A DNA stretch of 28,074 nt from a bacterium (GTDB lineage Bacteria > JAJRZV01), in the NCBI GenBank assembly GCA_024275095.1, contig JAJRZV010000133.1, positions 1 through 28,074 on the forward strand, read 5' to 3'. Below, one piece after another: positions 1 through 7,665 of the stretch. Within the stretch, counting starts at the first letter, position 1; each line of letters opens with the position of its first letter. The notes under the pieces were generated by a model, which had not been told where the DNA came from, did no database searches, and saw only the letters and a list, made by a program, of their open reading frames with translations. The position numbers and the translations under genes were made by a program.

Positions 1-126
1 CGCTAATCCCACCGTCGATAATACCCGCGTCATCGCAGCCGTCAACGTCGTCTTACCATGATCTACATGACCTATCGTTCCTACATTCACATGCGGCTTC
101 CGCCTCTCAAATTTAGGCTTCGACAT
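1..126 (-). CDS. tuf: Elongation factor Tu, N-terminal part (gene runs off the window)
   Basis: Only the first 42 codons are present. The reading begins [20 protein letters not shown] and continues through GHVDHGKTT, the P-loop (G1) of translational GTPases in its EF-Tu form. EF-Tu delivers aminoacyl-tRNA to the ribosome in the cytoplasm. The ATG at 126 is preceded by a CAGGAGGTGT ribosome binding site a few bases upstream, which fixes the start. The gene lies about 73 bases downstream of tRNA-Thr and tRNA-Gly on the same strand, matching the glyT-thrT-tufB order of E. coli and many other bacteria, so cotranscription is likely. Identification as EF-Tu is secure. Whether this is the only tuf copy cannot be seen. 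Confidence 0.96.
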   Translation of the reverse strand, partial: MSKPKFERRKPHVNVGTIGHVDHGKTTLTAAMTRVLSTVGLA

Positions 127-199
127 CTCTACACCTCCTGATATATCTACTAACTACCTCATCCACAACATCCTAAAACTACACACCCCACACTTCAAA

Positions 200-271
200 A
201 GCCTGGAGTGGGAATCGAACCCACGACCACCTCCTTACCAAGGAGGTGCTCTACCTCTGAGCTATCCAGGC
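200..271 (-). tRNA. tRNA-Thr (anticodon GGT)
   Basis: The minus strand folds into a complete 72-base cloverleaf: acceptor GCCTGGA/TCCAGGC, D stem GCTC/GAGC, anticodon stem CCTCC/GGAGG with loop TTGGTAA (anticodon GGT), and T stem GTGGG/CCCAC with loop TTCGATT. The discriminator base is T. The 3' CCA is not encoded, since the acceptor is followed by TTTTGAAG, so a CCA-adding enzyme must complete it. It sits between tRNA-Gly and tuf and is probably processed from a common transcript. Confidence 0.97.
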
Positions 272-313
272 AAGGGGTGTGAATCTTTATACCCCGGTTA
301 CCGCATTCTCTCA

Positions 314-385
314 AGCGGGCAGCGGGATTCGAACCCGCGGCTCTCGGCTTGGAAGGCCGATGCTCTACCACTGAGCTATGCCCGC
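314..385 (-). tRNA. tRNA-Gly (anticodon TCC)
   Basis: The minus strand forms a 72-base cloverleaf: acceptor GCGGGCA/TGCCCGC, D stem GCTC/GAGC, anticodon stem TCGGC/GCCGA with loop CTTCCAA (anticodon TCC), and T stem GCGGG/CCCGC with loop TTCGAAT. The discriminator is T, as usual for bacterial tRNA-Gly. No CCA is encoded. It is the first gene after the tandem promoters and lies 42 bases before tRNA-Thr. Confidence 0.97.
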
Positions 386-406
386 AAAAGCCTTCTTTTG
401 GCATTA

Positions 407-436
407 AATATACCTTCTCCCGAAAGTGATTGTCCA
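407..436 (-). promoter_or_regulatory. Proximal sigma70-type promoter of the tRNA-tuf unit
   Basis: On the minus strand TGGACA (-35, 436-431) is followed after 18 bases by TATATT (-10, 412-407). Each box has 5 of 6 consensus matches. Transcription would start near 400, about 15 bases before the 5' end of tRNA-Gly, a sensible precursor leader. The boxes are seen; promoter activity is inferred. Confidence 0.6.
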
Positions 437-456
437 TTTCTTTGTATGAATATTTA

Positions 457-486
457 AATATACCTCATTAATTAATTCGAATGCAA
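457..486 (-). promoter_or_regulatory. Distal sigma70-type promoter of the tRNA-tuf unit
   Basis: On the minus strand TTGCAT (-35, 486-481) is followed after 18 bases by TATATT (-10, 462-457). Both boxes lie exactly 50 bases upstream of those of the proximal promoter, and the 11-base string TTAAATATACC (plus strand) around the -10 is repeated identically at 404-414 and 454-464. Tandem promoters are common for stable RNA operons. Inferred from boxes and spacing only. Confidence 0.5.
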
Positions 487-725
487 CACTTTTCGCGCTG
501 GAAAGGTTAAACTTAATTTTCTTGAACTCTGCGACATTTCTTTCATTTAAGTGTCTTTTAAAAACAACTCTTACCCTGACATGAGTGATTTTGCGTGTAA
601 AGTTTCATAAACTTCATAAATTTCCAGAGTCCGCCTTCGAAACTTTTTCTGAAGGGCCAAGCCAGCTTTTTAATTTTAAATTCTTGAGTCTCCAAGCTTT
701 TTCTTGAACATTTACAATTCGAATG

Positions 726-1151
726 TTAAATGTTGAGACCTGACCCCGGAGGGGTCTTTTCTATTAATCTGACAAGGCGACGGAGTTCCTCCCGGCCCAT
801 TATTTGGGACATTTCCAGAACCTCATCGTCCGCATATGGCATCATGGGCCACCGTGCGGATACAATTGTATGGGCACCATCACTCAACACTTGAAAGTAG
901 GAGCTGATTTCAAAACCCATTAAATTGTACGTCATGGTGACTTTTTTCTCCGCTTCATCAGCATCCCAGCGAAAGTGTACTGGCCCAATCACCGTAACCC
1001 CCATATGCCATCCATCCAGACCGGGTACCACTGACCGAATAAAGCCAGACCACTTGGGCAGATTTAATACGTCCTTTATGATGTGAAATGCTTTTTCCGG
1101 TGAAGCATTGACCGGTTCTCGTTCCTCAAAATATTCATAATCAATCTCCAT
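726..1151 (-). CDS. SRPBCC/START-like (polyketide cyclase/AHSA1-type) protein, 141 aa
   Basis: The protein has the length and pattern of a single SRPBCC ligand-binding fold: an N-terminal strand (YEYFEEREPVNAS), a helix with PEKAFHIIKDVLNLPKW, a central run of strands, and a long C-terminal helix (MGREELRRLVRLIE). Such domains bind hydrophobic ligands in a deep cavity; the ligand here is unknown. The ATG at 1151 is chosen because AGGAG lies about 7 bases upstream; a TTG nine codons further upstream is open but lacks such a site. The start overlaps the end of the Sua5 gene by 11 bases, so the two are probably translationally coupled. It is the last gene of the long minus-strand chain. No catalytic residues can be pointed to, and the function is not known. 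Confidence 0.8.
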   Translation of the reverse strand: MEIDYEYFEEREPVNASPEKAFHIIKDVLNLPKWSGFIRSVVPGLDGWHMGVTVIGPVHFRWDADEAEKKVTMTYNLMGFEISSYFQVLSDGAHTIVSARWPMMPYADDEVLEMSQIMGREELRRLVRLIEKTPPGSGLNI

Positions 1152-2142
1152 CCCATATCTCCTGTGCAGCTTTTTCAATGCGATAAATTAAAGCATCGCC
1201 GATTTTACCTTCTCTTCTTATTGCATCCACTACTATAATATCAAATCCCTTCTGTTCCGCATCTCTCAAAATGGCGAACAGATGCTTCGCAAGTGCATCT
1301 TCATTCTCCAGTACCATTTTTTGAATATGTTGACTTCCAGAAAATAGAAGTGTCCTATCAAGTGTAACCACCAAAATTTTCCTGTCAGGAGGAAATGCCT
1401 GAAGGCGCACTGAATTTTCCCGGAGGGGTTTTCGTGAATACACCAGAAAACATTGAGGCTGGTATCTGGGATATTCACGGGCCGGAGCCGAATGGCGAGC
1501 ATCTTCCACAGGTGTTTTAATAACAGCCTCTATTTCAGCACGCGTAATCACACCAGGCCGTAGAATACGCGGGTGTTCACCTGAAAAATCTATAACTGTT
1601 GATTCGATCCCTGTGCGTGTCTCTCCCGCGTCCAGCACAGCATCTATGAGATCCTTCAAATCCTGAATTACATGTTCAGCCTTCGTGGGAGAGGGCCTTC
1701 CCGCCCTATTTGCTGAAGTTCCCACAACAGGGACTCCTGCGAAGCGAATAAAATCAAGTGCAACAGGATGATCAGGCACACGCAGCCCTACAGTGGAAAG
1801 TCCTGCGGTAACCACAGGGAGTACAGATGCGCTCTTTTTCAGTATAATGGTAAGCGGTCCAGGCCAAAAACGCTCCATGAGACGCCTGGCACCCTCCGGA
1901 ATTTCTTCAACCAGGCTCTCCACCCCGCCAACGGAAGCGAGGTGAAGTGTTAAAGGATTACCACGCGCGCGTCCTTTGACCTCGAGCAAACGACATACTG
2001 CCTCTTCATTAAAAGCATGGGCTGCGAGACCATAGACCGTTTCCGTAGGAAAAGCAACAAGTCCGCCTTCACGTACAATACGAGCGGCTTCTTTTATGGC
2101 TTCGAGGTCATGTTGAATGACGTTGAGAACCATCAGGGGCAT
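1141..2142 (-). CDS. Sua5/TsaC-type threonylcarbamoyl-AMP synthase, two-domain form
   Basis: The enzyme makes threonylcarbamoyl-AMP from threonine, bicarbonate and ATP, the first step of t6A modification of ANN-decoding tRNAs. Residues 1-200 form a YrdC domain: PTETVYGLAA at 32-41, the KGR element (K56, R58) that contacts the nucleotide, WPGPLT near 93, and GTSANRAG at 141-148. A proline- and tyrosine-rich linker around 225-232 leads to a C-terminal Rossmann-like Sua5 domain, giving the ~330-residue long form found in archaea, yeast and many bacteria rather than the short TsaC. The upstream lipoprotein gene ends inside the start: the ATG at 2142 overlaps it, and a second ATG at 2133 shares bases with its stop (TGATG). 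Either could be used; neither has a strong Shine-Dalgarno, suggesting coupled translation. Confidence 0.93.
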   Translation of the reverse strand: MPLMVLNVIQHDLEAIKEAARIVREGGLVAFPTETVYGLAAHAFNEEAVCRLLEVKGRARGNPLTLHLASVGGVESLVEEIPEGARRLMERFWPGPLTIILKKSASVLPVVTAGLSTVGLRVPDHPVALDFIRFAGVPVVGTSANRAGRPSPTKAEHVIQDLKDLIDAVLDAGETRTGIESTVIDFSGEHPRILRPGVITRAEIEAVIKTPVEDARHSAPAREYPRYQPQCFLVYSRKPLRENSVRLQAFPPDRKILVVTLDRTLLFSGSQHIQKMVLENEDALAKHLFAILRDAEQKGFDIIVVDAIRREGKIGDALIYRIEKAAQEIWDGD

Positions 2143-4418
2143 TGGTCACTGCCACGGTATAACACGATCAGCTCATAAAACGCGTTCCTGTTTAAAGCCG
2201 GCGCCGTCACATAAAAGTAGAACGTCCGCTCCAGCGAAAGTTTTACCTTACGGCACCCAACAATGCCCTTCGAAACATCTGCACTACAATCACCTTCGTC
2301 ATACACATAACTGAAAGGTTCAATGTTTACATCAACTGGAGAGGAAAATACCCCTTCTGTATCCAGAACAAATATACAGTATCGTCCCGGCCCTCCTGTC
2401 AGATAAAACCAGTCAACGTCACTCGGTCCGGTCAGGACCGATACATATGTGGTGGGAGGAGCAGGTAAGCTGAAAGTTCGGGTAAATGAATGAACGAACA
2501 CCGCACTTTCAAGGTCTGTCACCTCAATGCGAAATGCTCCCGATGATGTGTTGTTGGCCGGTTCTCCTGCCTCCGGCTGTACAACCTGAACATTCATCAC
2601 ATAAGGGACAGTACATGCAGAGCCCACACACTCCAACGATACCACACCATGAAACGTGCCATCTACAGGAGCGGTCACTGCTGTACCAGCAACAAGATGA
2701 GACGTACTAACAGCCAGAGAAAAACCTGTATCCTTAAATAGTTCTACAGTAAAGGTGGATGAATCAAGACTGACTCCATTCGCATATTGAAGTAATTTCA
2801 GAGGAGAATACGCATGAATTATCAGATAGCCTTTTCCTGCAACCTGAACAGAAACATAATCAACATCTCCTTCTGGAGTTACTCTCCATTCTGTTCCAGA
2901 GTCAGTGGCCACAAACGGGAACGCAAGGTCAAAAGTATCATCAGGTTCTCTTTCCACATCATTAAGCATTTTAGCCCGATATTCCGGAGAGGTAAGCAGT
3001 GCCACAAACGTGCCGAGGTCAAGCACCCCTTCTTCATCGGGCAATCCATCCGCGTCTGTGTCCAGGAAATTTCCGGCTGTATCTACTGTCTGCCTCGAGA
3101 GAAGAAGTCCCGTAACGCTCCCTGAATAATCCACGCTCAATTTGACCTGGGGCACGACACGGCCATCCCACAAGCGACGGTACGCATTAACGGTCTTAAT
3201 CTTTATGATTGCATCTCCAGATGAACCCACATAATACTCGGAAATGGAGTCTCCATCACCAAACGGAGACGCAGAAGTTCCGTCGGGGGTGATAAAACCG
3301 ATGGTCAGTGTGTTATCCAAAATACTCACAGACCACGGGTCAGGAACAAGTGTACTTATCCGTGGCACAGTGGGTTCCCATGAAACAAAATAAAAGCTGA
3401 ACACAGTGCCTGTATCAAAACAACCATCAACAAAAGGTATGTTATAGGCATCTCTCAGGTTCTGTAAGGAGTTGAATTTGATCTGATATTTTTTCCACGC
3501 CTGGAGGGGCTCTACAGGTCGAAACACGATGCTTGAACCACCTGGATACGTAATAGCAACAGGAGTCTGAGACCACGTGCCCGAATCCGTCCAGTATTCG
3601 ATGGGAATTTCCCTTCCATTTTCTGAAAGTATTGCTTCAGGAGTACCTTTGAGAGGCGTATTCGAAGGTACAACCAAGTCCAATTTGATCACAGGATTCG
3701 CGGTAGCACGCACACCAATTCCCCATACGGAAAACGCGGAAATATTTGCTCCATCGTGTGTCAACATTGCCGGTACAGAAATTCCGTCCACATAAATTGC
3801 ACCTATCCTGGGACGGGGATTGGCTCCAAGGGTTACATACGAAACCGCAGGAGATCCCACGGAAAAAGCCAACGATGCGTAAGGAGCGGGGGTTCTACTG
3901 AAATCTTCATCAGGTCGGTGAATGTCACGCACCTTGATGCCATCAACGGCACCTGTCCGCCTGTCCGCTTTCTCGCTACAGTGCGAAATGCCTTGAAGAC
4001 CGTCAAAGGGGTTGCCCGAAAGATCCGTCACACTCGTTGCAACTTCTACATAGTACCACGCGTTGTTGGCCAGTCGCACCTTCATGCTCAATGCCATTCC
4101 ATCGTCCAGGAAGCCCATATCCATGATTTCTGCAGGAGTGGACGTGTGTACGTTCCATCCGTTCGTAACATTACCCGTAATACCATACACAAATACTCCA
4201 CCGCCTGCAGGGAAGGAAACGGGCTCGCTGAACTCAAGATATATACCCATCACCCACGTTGTTCCTTTTTCAATGACAACAGCTCTTGCACATGTAACAC
4301 CCGGGCCTTCACGATCTCCAGATGGAACCCCAGGCTCTGGTGCAGATGATGCAGGAGTAAATTTAAACATTGAGCACGACATCAGAAAAAAGACCATCAT
4401 TACCGATATGCGTTTCAT
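2133..4418 (-). CDS. Large lipoprotein with Ig-like (SbsA-type) repeats and PPC-like C-terminal domains, 761 aa
   Basis: The N-terminus MKRISVMMVFFLMSC is a lipoprotein signal peptide; lipobox LMSC places the acylated Cys at 15 with Ser at +2. The mature part begins with a low-complexity Pro/Ser linker, then beta-rich modules resembling bacterial Ig-like SbsA domains: LEFSEPVSFPAGG followed by VEVATSVTDLSGNPFDG around 80-140, and IVFRPVEPLQAWKKYQIKF around 300. The acidic DTDADGLPDEEG near 455 resembles a calcium-binding loop. The C-terminal third has two stretches like PPC domains (DVDYVSVQVAGKGYLI and DVDWFYLTGGPGRYCI). Its N-terminal module is similar to that of the next lipoprotein, so they are probably paralogues. 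The start overlaps the preceding stop by 4 bases (ATGA). Role unknown; probably cell-surface or periplasm-facing, acting with the upstream barrel. Confidence 0.85.
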   Translation of the reverse strand: MKRISVMMVFFLMSCSMFKFTPASSAPEPGVPSGDREGPGVTCARAVVIEKGTTWVMGIYLEFSEPVSFPAGGGVFVYGITGNVTNGWNVHTSTPAEIMDMGFLDDGMALSMKVRLANNAWYYVEVATSVTDLSGNPFDGLQGISHCSEKADRRTGAVDGIKVRDIHRPDEDFSRTPAPYASLAFSVGSPAVSYVTLGANPRPRIGAIYVDGISVPAMLTHDGANISAFSVWGIGVRATANPVIKLDLVVPSNTPLKGTPEAILSENGREIPIEYWTDSGTWSQTPVAITYPGGSSIVFRPVEPLQAWKKYQIKFNSLQNLRDAYNIPFVDGCFDTGTVFSFYFVSWEPTVPRISTLVPDPWSVSILDNTLTIGFITPDGTSASPFGDGDSISEYYVGSSGDAIIKIKTVNAYRRLWDGRVVPQVKLSVDYSGSVTGLLLSRQTVDTAGNFLDTDADGLPDEEGVLDLGTFVALLTSPEYRAKMLNDVEREPDDTFDLAFPFVATDSGTEWRVTPEGDVDYVSVQVAGKGYLIIHAYSPLKLLQYANGVSLDSSTFTVELFKDTGFSLAVSTSHLVAGTAVTAPVDGTFHGVVSLECVGSACTVPYVMNVQVVQPEAGEPANNTSSGAFRIEVTDLESAVFVHSFTRTFSLPAPPTTYVSVLTGPSDVDWFYLTGGPGRYCIFVLDTEGVFSSPVDVNIEPFSYVYDEGDCSADVSKGIVGCRKVKLSLERTFYFYVTAPALNRNAFYELIVLYRGSDQCP

Positions 4419-5914
4419 GGCTCCACAGGAATGTAAACATCATCCAGAGAGTTACCTTCTGCCACCAGGTTGCCGTTTCCATCTAACAAACGTCCGTTCA
4501 CATCGGCTATTATATGAGACAAGAAAAGAATCGCGTGCATTTCTTTACGGGGTTCAAAAGAAAGAATAATGCTGTTCCCCCATACCCCACCCACAAAATC
4601 CTCTTCTGCTTTCACTTTTTGACGCGGTATAAACGTGCAACATGATGGATCAGTACAGGAGGGTTCTGTCGTATAACACAGTCTCACTGTATCAGAAGTA
4701 ACCGAAGATTCTCTGAGAGGAACAGTTTCGCCCTTCGTCGGTTTGAGGAAAATAGTGCATCGCCCCTGGTCTGTATCGCAAAACACCTGCGAAAGTGAGA
4801 GTGCAGGAGCACACGTGTGGGTGGTAAAGAAAAGATTGATGCGGTCTTCAGGTTCACCACCCAGTATCCCGTCAAAATTCAGATCCCTCAGGGGATTACC
4901 CAACACGTCTACTATTGCATTGTTCTCATTTATGGAGAGCACATACGTGCGGCCTTCTTTCAATCCTAAAGGCTTGATGTATAGAGAATGTATGCCCTCT
5001 CTGGGCCATTCGGGAATGTCTTCCACTGACGGATACCATTTGTTGTAGGAAAATCCCACTTCAAACCTCACAGGTTCACCCGAGTTATAATCGTAAATGT
5101 TGACGGCATCCACCAGCGAAGAAGGCGAAACGCCGGCAGGGGTGGGAGTTTGAAAATTAATCCGAAAATACCGGGTGTCCAGATCAGACTTTGTATAAAA
5201 CAAACTCTCCATATGGCATCCATCGTATGTATCACCGCATTCTACAAGTCCACAATCACTTCCACTGGGTGGAGCTCCGCCGCGACACGAGTATCCACAT
5301 GATTGAATTTCGTCGGCTACCATTACATAAATACTTCCAATACTTACATAATTTCTCCCGGGCGCAGGCACATAACAGAGGCCTGATGTGTATACGGGTT
5401 TGGGGCACGATGTTATCTGGTACACGTAATCAGGTGACACAGAATCTGCAGGAAGAAATGCAAAATCGGCGTCAGTGTCTCCAAACGCCTGACCATCCAG
5501 CTGGCTTCCATACACATCTACAGCACTTTGTCCGATAATCATTACGTACTGGCCGGGACCGCTCAATCGAACCTCGAGAAAATACTCGTAATTTTCATTC
5601 CACCACCGGCGCAATATCTCTTCCGGCAGCCCTTCAATAGAAGGCCTCCCGCCTGCCATATCACCTGTAATCCTGTAAACAAAGGCAGCATTTTCTACAG
5701 ATTCTTTATTCATCGGGGAAGAAAAAAGCACATGCCCTACAACCACACCTTCACTGGAGTTCATCCATTCAAAATTTTCAACGTAAGGCAACTGTTGAGT
5801 CATCACACTGGCAGAAGGCAACCCGGGTCCGGCCAACTGCTGTTTCATGTCAAAGTAATCACATGCACCAATCACAAGTAACACCGATATACTGGCAGAA
5901 ACAAACCTCATCAA
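4415..5914 (-). CDS. Lipoprotein with Ig-like (SbsA-type) domains, 499 aa
   Basis: The protein opens with a signal peptide and lipobox IGAC (Cys18). Asp at +2 would mean inner-membrane retention under the E. coli Lol rule, although that rule does not hold in all phyla. The first module (FEWMNSSEGVVVGHVLFSSP to DVYGSQLDG) mirrors the corresponding module of the 761-aa lipoprotein, indicating paralogy. A Cys-rich segment around 205-235 (CGYSCRGG, CGLVECGDTYDGC) and another around 370-430 suggest disulfides, consistent with export. A second SbsA-like module includes LYIKPLGLKEGRTYVLSI and DVLGNPLRDLNFDG. It overlaps the barrel gene upstream and the larger lipoprotein downstream by 4 bases each (ATGA). 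I do not recognise a specific function. Exported lipoprotein: confident; role: unknown. Confidence 0.85.
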   Translation of the reverse strand: MMRFVSASISVLLVIGACDYFDMKQQLAGPGLPSASVMTQQLPYVENFEWMNSSEGVVVGHVLFSSPMNKESVENAAFVYRITGDMAGGRPSIEGLPEEILRRWWNENYEYFLEVRLSGPGQYVMIIGQSAVDVYGSQLDGQAFGDTDADFAFLPADSVSPDYVYQITSCPKPVYTSGLCYVPAPGRNYVSIGSIYVMVADEIQSCGYSCRGGAPPSGSDCGLVECGDTYDGCHMESLFYTKSDLDTRYFRINFQTPTPAGVSPSSLVDAVNIYDYNSGEPVRFEVGFSYNKWYPSVEDIPEWPREGIHSLYIKPLGLKEGRTYVLSINENNAIVDVLGNPLRDLNFDGILGGEPEDRINLFFTTHTCAPALSLSQVFCDTDQGRCTIFLKPTKGETVPLRESSVTSDTVRLCYTTEPSCTDPSCCTFIPRQKVKAEEDFVGGVWGNSIILSFEPRKEMHAILFLSHIIADVNGRLLDGNGNLVAEGNSLDDVYIPVEP

Positions 5915-7665
5915 AACCTCAAAGTGGCAGAAAGCATCATTTGAGTTAGGTCTGCCACCCTGAGAACCAGCCCTTCCTGAATGACAATACGACCTCTCAC
6001 AAGAAGTGAGAGGTTAAGAACTTTAACCATGGTGTAACCAAGTCCCACTCGATAATCGACCCAGGTTGACGTGCTTGTTGTTGATGTCTGGTCACCGGTG
6101 GTTATTTCATCATTCACAGAAAAAACACCCGGGGGAGCATCTTTTACGGACACACCGGTATTGCCGTCATTAAATGAATATGTACGCGACCAGATTTCCA
6201 CCGAGTTAATGTTCACAAGACTGCCCTCATAACGGCGTGACCGCTGGAAATTAAACCTGGCTCCACCACGGATCTCGAGATTCGGGGCAAGCCGTCCCAC
6301 AAAGATCACAGGTATGGCGAAGCCAATAGCTTCGAATTTTTCCATTTCTTCTGCTTCATAACCTGCACTTTCCGTGAATGTATAATCATCAGGATCTGCG
6401 GGTTCAGAATCACCATCATGAAAATATCCGCTTCCGGAATAAGACCGGGAGACATGTGCATTTGTTCGTGCTTTCCTGTATGTAAACTCTACTCCTGCGC
6501 CCAGGTAATACCCGTATTTCACGTAGTAGAGATCCCTCACCGAGAAAACGAAACGATCCGAAATATTAAAATCTCCACTGTATACAGATTCATACGCTCC
6601 ACTTTTATGAAAACCAACAAATGCCGATGTAGCATTCTGGGTATATGTACTTCTACTGAAAACTTCCCGCGAATAAGGTTGCTTTCTCTCGTATCCAGCA
6701 TCAATTGTTAACGCATGCACGCCTTCCCTGATGTTTAATGTCAACCGACCGCCGACGCCGATTCTCACATAATTTACCGATTTCAAAGAATTGTTAGTAT
6801 ACTCAACAACCACCGTAGATGTGCCCTCTCCATAAGAAAAGTAACGATAGGTGCCATGCCCTTCTTCTTTATCCGTGCCTAATCCTACAATGGTGTTTAA
6901 TTCCACGTATCCCCACCGCCTTGTGGGAAAACGCAGTCCCCCTGCCATGGCAAATTCTCTGTTCAGGTGCTCAAATTCATCGTCTTCCACCTCTCGCGTG
7001 GAGTACACAACATCACCCTCGAAAAGGTCAATCAGGTCCGTGTCTCTTCTCAAAAGATCTGAATCCCTAAAAAAACTTTCCGACTCGCATAAACTCATTG
7101 AAGCGGGGTAAGAATCATCAGGGCACCAACCCATCAACGCACCATTCGCAGGATATGGTTCACTCACTCGGGATTGTGAAAACTGAATTCCAAAGGCCCA
7201 CAGAGTATTACCACTCCGTTTGCCCATACTTAGCCCCGTTTCTATGTTTAATGAAGATGAGGCAGGCGACGGTCGGGTGTACAGGGAGACAGAACGGGCA
7301 TATTCGAAAACCCCGTCTCCGTTTTCGTCAAGATATTCAAAACCACCCTTAAGCTTCTTATAGTTGTATGAAGAGCCACCTATTCGCAGGAATGCTCCTG
7401 CATTAATCCCGGAGAAGGGATGGGCGATCCCCAGAAGAAAATCATTGGGCTGACCAATATTGGTCAACTGGAAAGCCACACGTGTGTTTTGAATAAGAGA
7501 TACTCTGAAAGGAATGATTATGTCGTCAAAATCATCGTAAAAATATCCGAAAGTATTTTGATATCGTACCGACCGGTCTACAAAGATGGTGGGTTCATAC
7601 TGTTCGGCCTGAGCCTGTAGTATAAAAAATAGCGTACAAAACACAATTGTCCGTAAAACTTTCAA
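5911..7665 (-). CDS. Predicted outer-membrane beta-barrel protein, 584 aa
   Basis: The N-terminus (MKVLRTIVFCTLFFILQAQA) is a type I signal peptide with AQA before the probable cut at 20/21. The mature protein is dominated by alternating polar/hydrophobic strands rich in Tyr, Phe, Gly and Ser (for example KYGYYLGAGVEFTYR and TWVDYRVGLGYTMVKV) separated by acidic or Gly/Ser turns. It ends LTQMMLSATLRF, with the terminal Phe and alternating pattern of the BAM recognition signal. This strongly suggests an outer-membrane barrel, perhaps a transporter or scaffold; the family is not recognised. Its start overlaps the end of the broken GMC gene by 4 bases, and its stop overlaps the first lipoprotein gene by 4 bases, so the three envelope genes are likely made together. 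Confidence 0.85.
   Translation of the reverse strand: MKVLRTIVFCTLFFILQAQAEQYEPTIFVDRSVRYQNTFGYFYDDFDDIIIPFRVSLIQNTRVAFQLTNIGQPNDFLLGIAHPFSGINAGAFLRIGGSSYNYKKLKGGFEYLDENGDGVFEYARSVSLYTRPSPASSSLNIETGLSMGKRSGNTLWAFGIQFSQSRVSEPYPANGALMGWCPDDSYPASMSLCESESFFRDSDLLRRDTDLIDLFEGDVVYSTREVEDDEFEHLNREFAMAGGLRFPTRRWGYVELNTIVGLGTDKEEGHGTYRYFSYGEGTSTVVVEYTNNSLKSVNYVRIGVGGRLTLNIREGVHALTIDAGYERKQPYSREVFSRSTYTQNATSAFVGFHKSGAYESVYSGDFNISDRFVFSVRDLYYVKYGYYLGAGVEFTYRKARTNAHVSRSYSGSGYFHDGDSEPADPDDYTFTESAGYEAEEMEKFEAIGFAIPVIFVGRLAPNLEIRGGARFNFQRSRRYEGSLVNINSVEIWSRTYSFNDGNTGVSVKDAPPGVFSVNDEITTGDQTSTTSTSTWVDYRVGLGYTMVKVLNLSLLVRGRIVIQEGLVLRVADLTQMMLSATLRF

Larger units (their letters stand above)
386..725. other. AT-rich intergenic region upstream of the tRNA-tuf unit
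   Basis: This 340-base stretch holds no convincing gene on either strand. It carries the two tandem promoters near its left end. The rest (487-725) is AT-rich with a few short repeats: AATTCGAATG occurs at both ends (around 475 and 717), and TTCATAAA occurs twice in tandem near 605-620. No clear terminator for the SRPBCC gene ending at 726 was found. The repeats could be an upstream activating or curved AT-rich element for the stable RNA promoters, but that is speculative. Confidence 0.5.

Noticed and set aside
742-760. GACCCC-GGA-GGGGTC hairpin followed by TTTT, like a terminator
   Set aside because: The T run is on the plus strand, where no gene ends. On the minus strand it lies in the last codons of the SRPBCC gene and is not followed by T residues.
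3756-4349. 197-codon open frame on the plus strand opposite the large lipoprotein gene
   Set aside because: It is antisense to a well-supported coding region with signal peptide and domains, has no recognisable protein features and no ribosome site.
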